A stretch of DNA of 64,000 bases from Pseudoduganella aquatica (GCF_009857595.1 NZ_WWCU01000023.1:1-64000), one strand, 5' to 3'; shown: positions 8,894 through 17,832, counted from the stretch's first letter. Notes: generated by a model not told the origin, from the sequence alone. Program-made: numbers and translations.

Positions 8894-9970
8894 TCAGGCG
8901 CGCTGGCGCCGTATGGCCATCAGGATGCCGGCGCCTATGCCCAGCGTGGTGAGCGCGGTGCCGCCGTAGCTGATGAAGGGCAGCGGCACGCCGACCACCG
9001 GCACCACGCCGCTCACCATGCCGATGTTGATGAAGGCGTAGGTGAAGAAAATCATGGTGACGGCGCCGCCCAGCAGGCGCGCGAACAGCGTGGTGGCGCC
9101 GGCGGTGATGGCCAGGCCGCGCGCGATCAGCAGGAAGTACAGCGTGAGCAGCACGGCGATGCCGAGCAGGCCGAATTCCTCGGCGTACACGGAGAAGATG
9201 AAGTCGGTGGTGCGCTCGGGCACGAAGCCGAGGTGGCCCTGCGTGCCTTGCAGCCAGCCTTTGCCGTCCAGCCCGCCCGAGCCGATGGCGATGCCGGCCT
9301 GCTTGATCTGGAAGCCTTTGCCCAGCGGGTCGGCTTCCGGGTTGAGCATGGTGAGCACGCGCTGGTGCTGGTAGTCGTGCAGCAGCGGCCAGGCGATGGG
9401 GATGCTGGCGGCGGCGCCCGCAACCAGCGCGCCCATGGCCTTCCACGACAGGCCCGCCAGCACGATCACATAGGCGCCCGCCGCCAGCACCAGCAGCGCG
9501 GTGCCGAGGTCGGGCTGCTTCATGATCAGCGCGGCGGGAATCAGCAGCAGCAGGGCGGCCACGGCGAAGGTTTTCCAGCGCGCCAGGCTGGCGTACTGGT
9601 GGAAGAACCAGGCCAGCATCAGCGGCATGGCGATCTTCATCATTTCGGATGGCTGGATGTCGAAGCCGATGTACAGCCAGCGGCGCGAGCCTTTCTTGAT
9701 TTCGCCCATCATGAACACGGCCAGCAGCAGCAGCACGCCGGCCGCGTAGATGGGCGCGGCGTAGCGCATCAGCGTTTGCGGCGGCACGCAGGCGACCGCC
9801 CACATGATGACCAGCGCGATCAGCACATTGCGCAGATGCATGGCGAAGCGGCCGGGGAAGTCTGCCCCGGCCGAGTACATGGTGAGCACGCCGGTGGCCA
9901 GCAGCAGCAGGACGCACAGCGTCAGCTGCGGGTCCAGTACCGCCAGTAGGGATTTGCAGCGCCGCAGCAT
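8894..9970 (-). CDS. rodA: RodA/FtsW-type SEDS peptidoglycan polymerase
   Basis: This 358-residue polytopic membrane protein carries SEDS family landmarks: GSRRWLYIGFDIQPSE, the KQPDLGTAL segment, the extracellular loop RVLTMLNPEADPLGKG, and C-terminal GVVPVVGVPLPFISYGG. RodA polymerises lipid II glycan strands with a class B PBP during elongation. I chose the ATG at 9970 because it overlaps the preceding stop by one base (TGATG), which indicates coupled translation; an ATG at 10006 would add 12 residues. The usual mreBCD-mrdA genes are not here. The preceding gene encodes only a PBP2-like N-terminal anchor, and the following one a diguanylate cyclase, so this may be a second RodA copy or a rearranged locus. 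Confidence 0.92.
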   Translation of the reverse strand: MLRRCKSLLAVLDPQLTLCVLLLLATGVLTMYSAGADFPGRFAMHLRNVLIALVIMWAVACVPPQTLMRYAAPIYAAGVLLLLAVFMMGEIKKGSRRWLYIGFDIQPSEMMKIAMPLMLAWFFHQYASLARWKTFAVAALLLLIPAALIMKQPDLGTALLVLAAGAYVIVLAGLSWKAMGALVAGAAASIPIAWPLLHDYQHQRVLTMLNPEADPLGKGFQIKQAGIAIGSGGLDGKGWLQGTQGHLGFVPERTTDFIFSVYAEEFGLLGIAVLLTLYFLLIARGLAITAGATTLFARLLGGAVTMIFFTYAFINIGMVSGVVPVVGVPLPFISYGGTALTTLGIGAGILMAIRRQRA

Positions 9971-10104
9971 CAGTGCGTGCCTTGCTGGCTGATCGCCTGC
10001 AGCCACACCAGCCGCCCGGCCAGTCCCAGCAGCCCCACCAGCGCAATGGCCGCCAGGATGGCGAGGCGGCGGCGGAAGTGGGGATCTTGTGGTTGCTGGT
10101 TCAT
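9970..10104 (-). CDS. 44-residue membrane protein resembling the N-terminus of PBP2 (MrdA)
   Basis: The peptide starts MNQQPQDPHFRRRLA, has one hydrophobic helix (about residues 14-32) and ends GRLVWLQAISQQGTH before a TGA that shares its A with the rodA ATG. A GAGAG ribosome binding sequence lies about 10 bases upstream. A short basic segment, one helix and then RxVWLQ is how class B PBPs such as MrdA begin, and mrdA normally precedes rodA. Here the transpeptidase part is absent. It is either the stub of a deleted mrdA or a small anchor that partners RodA. The clean ribosome site and exact coupling favour a translated product. The homology is my inference from a short stretch. Confidence 0.6.
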   Translation of the reverse strand: MNQQPQDPHFRRRLAILAAIALVGLLGLAGRLVWLQAISQQGTH

Positions 10105-10138
10105 TGTTATTTTCTCTCGGAAAGATAATATTTTAACA

Positions 10139-10157
10139 TGTCGGAAAACTTTACAGC
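10139..10157 (+). promoter_or_regulatory. Upstream activator box, copy 1
   Basis: The sequence TGTCGGAAAACTTTACAGC occurs here and again, base for base, 75 bases downstream. Paired copies upstream of a sigma-54-type promoter suggest binding sites of an NtrC-type activator. PEP-CTERM genes are controlled by PrsK-PrsR and RpoN in Zoogloea, so PrsR is the obvious candidate. The assignment to PrsR is inference. Confidence 0.6.
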
Positions 10158-10213
10158 AATTTCGGCGCATTTTGCTACTTGGAAGGTATTTCCAGAGATT
10201 ACGTCTATTTTCT

Positions 10214-10232
10214 TGTCGGAAAACTTTACAGC
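10214..10232 (+). promoter_or_regulatory. Upstream activator box, copy 2
   Basis: This is the second exact 19-base copy of TGTCGGAAAACTTTACAGC. It lies about 30 bases upstream of the GG-N10-GC promoter element. The two copies sit in the same orientation between the divergent rodA operon and the PEP-CTERM gene, so they could act on either side, but the promoter match is on the PEP-CTERM side. Confidence 0.6.
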
Positions 10233-10261
10233 GGGGTCTGCGCGCCTTGGGTATAGTGGCA

Positions 10262-10277
10262 TGGAATGGAAGTTGCT
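10262..10277 (+). promoter_or_regulatory. Probable sigma-54 promoter of the PEP-CTERM gene
   Basis: TGGAAT-N5-TTGCT places GG at 10263-10264 and GC at 10275-10276, exactly the GG-N10-GC spacing of sigma-54 promoters. Transcription would begin near 10288, leaving a leader of about 27 bases before the ATG at 10315. The -24 box departs from the full TGGCAC consensus in its last three bases. Confidence 0.5.
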
Positions 10278-10314
10278 TGTATTTAGGAAATAACTTATTC
10301 CAGAAGGAAATTCC

Positions 10315-11130
10315 ATGTCCCTTTTCCAACGCTGCCTGTCGCGCCTCGCCCTCTGCCTTCCTTTGCTGTTCGCCGCCGGCGCCAGCCACGCCACGCTTAT
10401 CGGCCAGTGGACCTTCCAGGGGCCGAATGTGCTGGCTGACTCGACCGGCAACTTTGGCGCACTGGAGCTGCGCGGCAATGCCAGCATCGCCAACGGCAAG
10501 CTGACCGTGGATGGAAACGGCACCACCGAGCTGGGCTGGGCGCGCACCACCGGTTATACCGGTGCGGCGATCACCAGCAAGACGCTGGTGGTGTGGGGTG
10601 AGCTGACGGGCTTGAGCGCCGCTGCCACCGCAGGTTCGTTCATGACCATCGACAAGGTTAACAGCGACAACTTCGACGGCATTATCTATGGCGAAAACCA
10701 GGCCAACACCTGGATGAACGGCAGCAGCAACGGCTGGCGCAACCAGACCTTCAATCCCGGCTACACGGAAAGCGCGACTGGCAATCTGATCCAGATGGCG
10801 ATCACCTACCAGGACTTCGGCAACGGCACGCTGCAGATCACCGGCTACCGCAACGGCCAGAGCATTGGCAGCTATCTGTCCGGCAACGCCGCCACCTGGA
10901 CCGCGAACGACACCGAAATCCTGTTCGGCATCCGCCACGCCAATTCGTCCGCCAACGGCCCCGGCGGCCTGGACGCCGTGATCAGCGAAGCGCGCATTTA
11001 CAACACCGCGCTGACCCAGGCTGAAATCCAGGCCCTGCACATGGTGCCGGAGCCAGGCACGCTGGCCGTGTTCGGCCTGGGCCTGGGCATGCTGGCCGTG
11101 GCCCGCAAGCGCCGCGCCCGCAAGCAGTAA
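10315..11130 (+). CDS. PEP-CTERM sorted exported protein with LamG-like domain
   Basis: The 271-residue protein has a signal peptide (cleavage near ASHA-T), a beta-rich middle and a C-terminal sorting tail from about 244: VPEPGTLAVFGLG followed by a hydrophobic helix and ARKRRARKQ. The start IGQWTFQG and the DAVISEARIYNTALTQAEIQ segment near the end are typical of concanavalin-like LamG_3 domains, which often bind glycans. PEP-CTERM proteins are processed by exosortase and end up on the surface or in extracellular polymer linked to exopolysaccharide. AAGGA lies upstream of the chosen ATG. No exosortase or EPS gene lies in this window, so the sorting machinery is elsewhere. Confidence 0.9.
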   Translation: MSLFQRCLSRLALCLPLLFAAGASHATLIGQWTFQGPNVLADSTGNFGALELRGNASIANGKLTVDGNGTTELGWARTTGYTGAAITSKTLVVWGELTGLSAAATAGSFMTIDKVNSDNFDGIIYGENQANTWMNGSSNGWRNQTFNPGYTESATGNLIQMAITYQDFGNGTLQITGYRNGQSIGSYLSGNAATWTANDTEILFGIRHANSSANGPGGLDAVISEARIYNTALTQAEIQALHMVPEPGTLAVFGLGLGMLAVARKRRARKQ

Positions 11131-11194
11131 GCCGGAGGTCCGCCCCAGCGCGCTCTTATTGCTACAATGGCTTTTTATGCAACTTGGAGCCGCC

Positions 11195-11503
11195 ATGCTG
11201 GAATTGAGACCGACCTGCGAGCACTGCAACAAAGACCTGCCGCCCGAGGCGCTGGACGCGCGCATCTGCAGCTATGAGTGCACGTTCTGCGCCGGCTGCG
11301 TGGAGGGGCTGCTGGCCAATGTCTGCCCCAACTGCGGCGGCGGGTTTGAAAAGCGCCCGGTGCGTCCGGTTCGCAACTGGAAGAACAACAACTACCTCGG
11401 CAACGACCCGGCGCGCACCGAGCCCAAGCACCGTCCGGTGGACGCGGCAGCGCACGCCGTCTTTGCAGCGCAGATCGCCGCGCTGCCGCCGGAATCCCGC
11501 TGA
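11195..11503 (+). CDS. DUF1272 small zinc-binding protein
   Basis: The 102-residue protein begins MLELRPTCEHCNKDLPP and has paired cysteine motifs CEHC, CSYEC, CTFCAGC and CPNCGGG, typical of DUF1272 and likely to hold zinc. GGAG lies 7 bases before the chosen ATG; an upstream ATG at 11159 would add a poor 12-residue extension. After the cysteines the protein continues KRPVRPVRNW and has a longer C-terminal tail than many relatives. The function of the family is unknown. It converges on the next gene, whose stop is 38 bases away. Confidence 0.85.
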   Translation: MLELRPTCEHCNKDLPPEALDARICSYECTFCAGCVEGLLANVCPNCGGGFEKRPVRPVRNWKNNNYLGNDPARTEPKHRPVDAAAHAVFAAQIAALPPESR

Positions 11504-11540
11504 GATTGCCGGCCGCAGCGCTGCCGCCGGCGGTGGGGCG

Positions 11541-12275
11541 CTAGTCCCTGGAGGCCGGCGAGATGGTCTTGCTGACCTTGCCGGCTTCATCCAGCATCTG
11601 GATCTCCGCCTTGCCGTCTGCGCTGACCAGCAGCATCATGCGCACGCGGCCCCTGGCGTCCTTCAGTTGCAGGGACGCGCCCTTGTCGCCGGTGTTGCCG
11701 AGCCAGATGCGGTTCTTGCTCAGGCGGCCCTGCTCGGACAGCTTCTGGTAATAGGCCTGCTGCTCGCCGGGCGGCAGCTTTTTCGCCTCCGCGCTGAAGC
11801 CGCGCACGTCTTCCATCGACGTCACCTGGTAGTAAGGCACGTCGTTGATCTTGATGGCGGTCTGCTGGTGTGCCTCGCTGTCGTGGTTCAGCAGCTGCAA
11901 AGCCTGGTCCTGGCGGAAGCGGTCGAAGGTCAGCGACAGGCCGGAGGAAACCTTGCCGTCGGCGCTGAGGGTGCCGCGCTGGATCAGGCCGCCGTTCTCC
12001 GTGCCTTCGTCGTTAATGAACAGCATGCCCGCGACGTTGGCGCGGTCCGGGCGGGCGTTTTCCTTGCCTTGCAGGAAGTCGCCGGGGAACTGCGCCTTGC
12101 TCGAGATGACCATGCGCTTGGTGCCGTCCGGCTCCACGATATTGATGCGCCCCACGGTGATCTCGTCGAAGCGCTCATGCTTGAGCGGCTCCCTGGCCCC
12201 GGTCAGTACGAATACGGCGGCCAGCGCGCTGGCCATGGTGCTTGCCCCTGCTAAGAAAGTCCTGATTTGCGACAC
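11541..12275 (-). CDS. Membrane-anchored exported protein of unknown function, coupled to XRE regulator
   Basis: The 244-residue protein starts with GTG at 12275, whose G is shared with the TAG of the upstream regulator, and AAAGGAG lies at good distance. One hydrophobic helix (about residues 7-25) anchors or exports it. The rest is soluble and shows recurring beta-hairpin units such as RINIVEPDGTKRMVIS, IWLGNTGDKGASLQLKD and RVRMMLLVSADGKAEI. I recognise this pattern from uncharacterised bacterial proteins but know no named domain. Strict coupling to a transmembrane regulator suggests that it works with that regulator, for example as its periplasmic sensor or as its main target. This is inference from gene order. 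Confidence 0.8.
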   Translation of the reverse strand: MSQIRTFLAGASTMASALAAVFVLTGAREPLKHERFDEITVGRINIVEPDGTKRMVISSKAQFPGDFLQGKENARPDRANVAGMLFINDEGTENGGLIQRGTLSADGKVSSGLSLTFDRFRQDQALQLLNHDSEAHQQTAIKINDVPYYQVTSMEDVRGFSAEAKKLPPGEQQAYYQKLSEQGRLSKNRIWLGNTGDKGASLQLKDARGRVRMMLLVSADGKAEIQMLDEAGKVSKTISPASRD

Positions 12276-13033
12276 TATGCGTCTCCTTTGCTTATTACTG
12301 CATTAGCCCTGCGCAAGCGCCACTCGACCAGGAAGGCGAGCACGCCGCAGAATGCGAACAGGGCGCCGAGGTACTGCAACACCTTGTTGACCGGCGAGCG
12401 CACATAGCGCACGCCGGCCAGTTCAAACTTGCGCCGGGCTTTGCCGGCGGCTTCAAAAAACACGCTGCCCCGGTCACCCCAGAACTCCGCCGTGGCCAGC
12501 CTGACCCTGGCCGCCTCGAACTCGGCCAGCATCCTGGCGTGTTCGGCGCTGCTGATGGTGGCGGCGGCCAGCTTCAGGTTCAGGACTTCCTTGAACTGGT
12601 CGAAGACGTTGTCCGACTCGTCCGGCAGGATCACGCCCTTGGAAATGTATTTGTACTGATTGTTGGACGAGAAAATGCCGTCGTTGGCGGCCAGCATCAG
12701 CGCGAACCCCAGCGCGCAGGCCGAGGCCGCGCCGAACAGCCATTTTTTCGCATCGTGCACGCGCCGCGCGGTATTGCCGTTCAGGAAGTGGCTGACTTCG
12801 GGGATGTGGCGCAGCGAGGTCTGCAAGACCTTGCTGTCGATGCCGTTCAGGAAATCGGCCGGCGCCATTTCCAGCGCCTTGACGATGGTGCTGAACATGT
12901 CGGCCGAGGGCTGCGACTTGTCGTTTTCCAACTTGGACAGGTAGGACTGCTCAATGCCGATGGCGGCCGCGAGCTGCGGCTGGGTGAGGTTTTTCTCGGT
13001 CCGGATGTGTTTGAGCTTTTCGCCGAAGTTCAT
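12275..13033 (-). CDS. XRE-type regulator with two membrane helices
   Basis: Residues 5-60 form a clear XRE helix-turn-helix (LKHIRTEKNLTQPQLAAAIG, IEQSYLSKLENDKSQPS). A helix at about 98-116 crosses the membrane, roughly 100 residues follow outside, and a second helix at about 218-236 returns, ending with a basic cytoplasmic tail. Such transmembrane one-component regulators would bind DNA at the inner face of the membrane and sense a periplasmic signal. The gene overlaps the following one by one base. Three GAATAT repeats spaced exactly 10 bases apart lie 66-91 bases upstream and may be its operator. The target genes beyond its own operon are unknown. Confidence 0.88.
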   Translation of the reverse strand: MNFGEKLKHIRTEKNLTQPQLAAAIGIEQSYLSKLENDKSQPSADMFSTIVKALEMAPADFLNGIDSKVLQTSLRHIPEVSHFLNGNTARRVHDAKKWLFGAASACALGFALMLAANDGIFSSNNQYKYISKGVILPDESDNVFDQFKEVLNLKLAAATISSAEHARMLAEFEAARVRLATAEFWGDRGSVFFEAAGKARRKFELAGVRYVRSPVNKVLQYLGALFAFCGVLAFLVEWRLRRANAVISKGDA

Positions 13034-13098
13034 CGATGCGTGCCTTTTCTTGTAGAGATGGCACGTATTCTTCTGGATTCAGCGGGGAATGAGAAGCT

Positions 13099-13124
13099 GA
13101 ATATGCGGGAATATCGATGAATAT
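13099..13124. promoter_or_regulatory. Three GAATAT repeats at 10-base spacing, possible operator
   Basis: GAATAT begins at 13099, 13109 and 13119, one helical turn apart, and AATATCGATGAATATT also contains an inverted pair of the same core. The block lies upstream of the XRE regulator gene and downstream of mocR, where the promoter of the regulator should be. It is a plausible autoregulatory site. Confidence 0.45.
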
Positions 13125-13141
13125 TGCGGTTCTGGCGGGGA

Positions 13142-14608
13142 TTAGCGCTGGCGGGCCGAATTTTCCGCACTGCTGGCGCGTGCCAGGCTGGAGCGCGCTC
13201 CGGCCACGGCCTGCAGGCGCTCCTGCAGATAAGTGCTCAGGCGCGGGTGCTGGCTGAATGCAACGTTGAAGCGGATGTGCCGGTCCGGCGTGTCGTTCGC
13301 CGAGAAGGCCGCGCCGCGCATCAGCAGTATCTTGTTGCGGTAGGCGTCCTGCACCAGCAGGTCGACGTCCAGGCCGTCGGGCATGGTGCCCCACAGGAAG
13401 ATGCCCGCATCGCCGGGCTGCTCGAACAGCACGCCCGCCGCGCTCAGCTGGCGCGTGCTGGCATTGCGCGCCGCCATGATCTTGCGCTGCATGCGGTCCA
13501 GATGCTTGCGCAGATTGCCGGCCCGCAGCACTTCCAGCAGCACATATTCATTCAGCGCCGGGGTGGTCATGAGGGAGTGGATCTTGGTCCGCATCAGCAC
13601 CTTGAGCAGGGCCGGGGCGGCGGCGAGATAGCCCATGCGCAAGGCCGGGCTCAGCGCCTTGCAGAAGCTGGAGTAGTAAATCACGCCGTCCAGGCCGGAC
13701 AGGGACGCCAGCCGGGTGCTGTGGGCGTGCTGGAAATGGCCGTGCACGTCGTCTTCCGCGATCAGGAAGCCGTATTGCTGCGCCAGGATCAGCACCTTGT
13801 GCAGATTGGCGGCGCTGCTGCTCCAGCCGGTGGGGTTGTGCAAGGCCGTCTGCACGAACAGCAGGCGGGGGCGGTGCTCGCGGCAGGCTGCCTCCAGGGC
13901 GTCCAGGTCCAGGCCGTCCGGCCCGCGCTTGATGGACACCAGGCGGATGCCGTCCTGGCGCAGCCGGCCGAACATCAGGAAATAGCCGGGGTCTTCCACC
14001 AGCACGGTGTCGCCGGGCTGCAGGAAGCTGCGGCAGATCAGGTCGATCGCATGGGTGCCGCCGAAGGTGGTGAGGATGTGGCCGGCGTCCACCGCCGCGC
14101 CCACGCCGCGCAGCAGCAGCGCGATGTGCTCGCGCAGTTCCGGCAGACCTTGGGGCGGGCAACGCGAGGCCATGCCGGCGGCGCTGCCTGCCAGCGCCCT
14201 TTGCACGGCGGCGGCCGGCACCGCGTCCTGCAGCCAAGTGGGCGGCAAGGCGCCGCTGCTGGCCTGCAATATTCCGGCGCGCTGGTCGTTTGCCTGCTGC
14301 GCCAGCCAGACCGGTTCCTGCTCCTCGCCGGCCTCCAGCGCCACTTCGTCGGGAATAGAGCGGCTGGCGTCGGTGGCGGTGCAGACGAAAAATCCCGCCG
14401 TGCCATGCGTATCGATCACGCCTGCCGCGACCAGCCTGTCATAGGCCGCCACCACGGTGTTGGTGCTCACGGCCAGCTGGGTGGCGAGCTGGCGTATCGA
14501 CGGCAGCTTGGCGCCGCCGGGCAGGGCGCGGCTCTCCACCATCTGGCGCAGTTTGGTTTCAATCTGCGTGGACAGGGCGACGGGAGAGGAGCGGTCGATG
14601 GCGATCAT
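13142..14608 (-). CDS. MocR-type GntR/aminotransferase fusion regulator
   Basis: The 488-residue protein has an N-terminal GntR winged helix (about 10-75, with LPSIRQLATQLAVSTNTVVAAY) and a class I aminotransferase-like domain to the end. The pyridoxal phosphate lysine is K317 in SSFCKALSPALRMGY, and the HNPTG segment is at 257-261, so cofactor binding should be intact. MocR regulators use PLP and amino-acid-like ligands to control amino acid, vitamin or efflux genes. The gene follows the LysE exporter by 9 bases on the same strand, so it probably controls that exporter and itself. Length is normal. Confidence 0.9.
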   Translation of the reverse strand: MIAIDRSSPVALSTQIETKLRQMVESRALPGGAKLPSIRQLATQLAVSTNTVVAAYDRLVAAGVIDTHGTAGFFVCTATDASRSIPDEVALEAGEEQEPVWLAQQANDQRAGILQASSGALPPTWLQDAVPAAAVQRALAGSAAGMASRCPPQGLPELREHIALLLRGVGAAVDAGHILTTFGGTHAIDLICRSFLQPGDTVLVEDPGYFLMFGRLRQDGIRLVSIKRGPDGLDLDALEAACREHRPRLLFVQTALHNPTGWSSSAANLHKVLILAQQYGFLIAEDDVHGHFQHAHSTRLASLSGLDGVIYYSSFCKALSPALRMGYLAAAPALLKVLMRTKIHSLMTTPALNEYVLLEVLRAGNLRKHLDRMQRKIMAARNASTRQLSAAGVLFEQPGDAGIFLWGTMPDGLDVDLLVQDAYRNKILLMRGAAFSANDTPDRHIRFNVAFSQHPRLSTYLQERLQAVAGARSSLARASSAENSARQR

Positions 14609-14617
14609 GGAGGCAGT

Positions 14618-15202
14618 CTAGCGCAAAATCATCACGGCCAGGACGAGCAGGATGGCGCCCATGGTCAGATTGAAGATGCGCTGCTTGCGCGGATCTTGCA
14701 GCACGTGGCGAATCGACATGCCGAACAAGGCCCAGACGGCGTTGCACGGCGCGCCCACCAGCGCGCCTATCACCGCCACCAGCAGCGCGTCGCCGAAGGC
14801 GTTGTGCCCCGCCGGCATGAACACCGACGCCACGGTAATGGTCTTGAGCCAGCTCTTGGGGTTCAGCGCCTGGAAAGCCGCCGCCTGCGCGAAGGACACC
14901 GCCTTGGCCGCCTGCGTCCCGCCCGCCGAGGCGCCGCTGAGCTTCCAGGCCAAAAATACGAGGTAGAGCGAGCCGCCCACCCGCAGCACCTGATGCGCCA
15001 TGGGGTAGGCGACAAAGACGCTGCTCAGCCCCATGCACATGAGCATGGTCTGCACGAACATGCCGGCCTGGATACCGAGGATAATGGGCAGCGCGCCGCG
15101 CCCGCCGAAATTGGCGCCGGTGGTGGCGAGCAGGACGTTGTTCGGTCCGGGCGTGGCCGACATTACAAGGCAATAGCTCATCAAGGGGAGGAGTTCGGTC
15201 AT
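14618..15202 (-). CDS. LysE/RhtB family amino acid exporter
   Basis: The 194-residue protein begins MTELLPLMSYCLVMSATPGP and has about six hydrophobic segments. The MSATPGPNN signature and the LNPKSWL motif are diagnostic of the LysE/RhtB family, which exports amino acids or their derivatives. I chose the ATG at 15202 because AGGA precedes it and the family begins there; reading to 15370 adds 56 residues without relatives. It is followed directly by a MocR regulator, a common pairing. The exported substrate cannot be read from sequence. Confidence 0.88.
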   Translation of the reverse strand: MTELLPLMSYCLVMSATPGPNNVLLATTGANFGGRGALPIILGIQAGMFVQTMLMCMGLSSVFVAYPMAHQVLRVGGSLYLVFLAWKLSGASAGGTQAAKAVSFAQAAAFQALNPKSWLKTITVASVFMPAGHNAFGDALLVAVIGALVGAPCNAVWALFGMSIRHVLQDPRKQRIFNLTMGAILLVLAVMILR

Positions 15203-15332
15203 GACTGCAATTCCTGGTGTGAAGTGGCACCAGTCTAGGAGCGCAGCGTGGTGCGGACAAGGCACAAGGAGGCAGGTACAGAGCCGTGCTGTATCAGTCG
15301 TTGGGCAGTGACAGTCCGGCGGTGCCCTGCAA

Positions 15333-15608
15333 TCAGGGGTAGTGCTGCCGCGAGTGTACGACTGCGACAATTTCTATCGCCAGCGCACCAACGCGGTACA
15401 CCACAACATAATTAGGATGAACAACGAGCTCGCGCGTGCCCGCTACGCGGCCAACGCGATAGAGGTGGGGGGGATGAGGGAGTTGGGTTACTACACGCTG
15501 AATATCGTCGTACAAATCAAGCGCGGCGTGCGGATTGCGATCGGCAATGAATTTAAGGATCGCAGCGAGGTCTGCTTGCGCTTCAGCGCGCCAAAGGATC
15601 GGAAGCAT
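15333..15608 (-). CDS. ParE/RelE-type toxin
   Basis: The 91-residue protein begins MLPILWRAEAQADL and continues with AILKFIADRNPHAALDLYDDI, the usual helical hairpin of ParE-type toxins, then the core VGRVAGTRELVVHPNYVVVYRV. ParE toxins poison gyrase, RelE toxins cleave mRNA; sequence alone does not separate them here. An ATG 21 bases upstream is possible. The start overlaps the end of the antitoxin gene by 26 bases, the usual arrangement for coupled expression. GC content is lower than in flanking genes. Confidence 0.87.
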   Translation of the reverse strand: MLPILWRAEAQADLAAILKFIADRNPHAALDLYDDIQRVVTQLPHPPHLYRVGRVAGTRELVVHPNYVVVYRVGALAIEIVAVVHSRQHYP

Positions 15609-15786
15609 GAGTGCTCCGCTTTGCATCAATGATGCCTCGCAGCTTGGCCATTACTTCGTCGTGTGGTGATGGCGGACGCTGGTCGGCCAGCGAAGCTTCT
15701 ACCTTTGCCCGGAACCAGCGATCATACGCCTCGGCTTCTTCAGCCGTGGCGAATTCGGACTCTATGGGGGACAGTATGGTGCTCAT
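15583..15786 (-). CDS. Antitoxin partner of the ParE-type toxin
   Basis: The 67-residue acidic protein (MSTILSPIESEFATAEEAEAYDRWF) matches the small stability proteins found before ParE/RelE toxins, with the common FRAKVEASLADQRPPSPHDEVMA-type region. It should bind the toxin through its C-terminal part and repress the operon. The ATG at 15786 lies only a few bases after a TATAAT box, so the transcript may have almost no leader. A palindrome overlapping that box is a likely operator. Confidence 0.85.
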   Translation of the reverse strand: MSTILSPIESEFATAEEAEAYDRWFRAKVEASLADQRPPSPHDEVMAKLRGIIDAKRSTHASDPLAR

Positions 15787-15814
15787 GGTAAGTCAATTAT
15801 AAGGCAGCCTTACC
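15787..15814 (-). promoter_or_regulatory. Promoter and operator of the toxin-antitoxin pair
   Basis: On the minus strand a consensus TATAAT occupies 15801-15796. It overlaps the perfect palindrome TAAGGC-A-GCCTTA at 15800-15812, and a wider pair GGTAAG (15787-15792) and CTTACC (15809-15814) surrounds it. A repressor bound here would cover the -10 box. The -35 region is weak. Predicted start near 15789 is three bases from the antitoxin ATG. Confidence 0.55.
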
Positions 15815-15833
15815 GAATCTCGTATAGCGACGC

Positions 15834-15866
15834 AAAAAAGGCTTACGCGCCGAAGCGGGTAAGCCT
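15834..15866 (-). terminator. Rho-independent terminator of tRNA-Lys
   Basis: Read on the minus strand, arms AGGCTTAC and GTAAGCCT enclose a GC-rich loop and are followed by a run of T. It lies 21 bases beyond the tRNA 3' end and just upstream of the toxin-antitoxin promoter, so it insulates the two. Confidence 0.75.
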
Positions 15867-15887
15867 GATTTGGTACTGCTGAATTCG

Positions 15888-15963
15888 TGGTAGGCCGTGC
15901 GGGATTCGAACCTGCGACCAACGGATTAAAAGTCCGCTGCTCTACCAGCTGAGCTAACGACCC
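15888..15963 (-). tRNA. tRNA-Lys (anticodon TTT), CCA encoded
   Basis: The 76-base minus-strand gene starts GGGTCGTTAGCTCAG and ends with CCA. The anticodon loop is CTTTTAA, giving anticodon TTT. The T arm has GGTTCGAATCC. The acceptor stem pairs fully if G-T wobbles at positions 1-72 and 4-69 are allowed. A terminator follows. Confidence 0.97.
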
Positions 15964-16047
15964 GAAAGAGGCCGTATTATATACAGCTCGATGCGCGCTT
16001 GCAAAGGTTTTTGCGCGCTTTCCGCGTTTTTCTCTGTCAGGCCACCG

Positions 16048-17814
<1,767 letters not shown>

Positions 17815-17832
17815 CTGGCTGGCTTCTCTGGT

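Noticed and set aside
10115..10131. Third, weaker copy of the PEP-CTERM upstream box (CTCGGAAAGATAATA)
   Set aside because: Only the GGAAA core agrees with the two exact copies.
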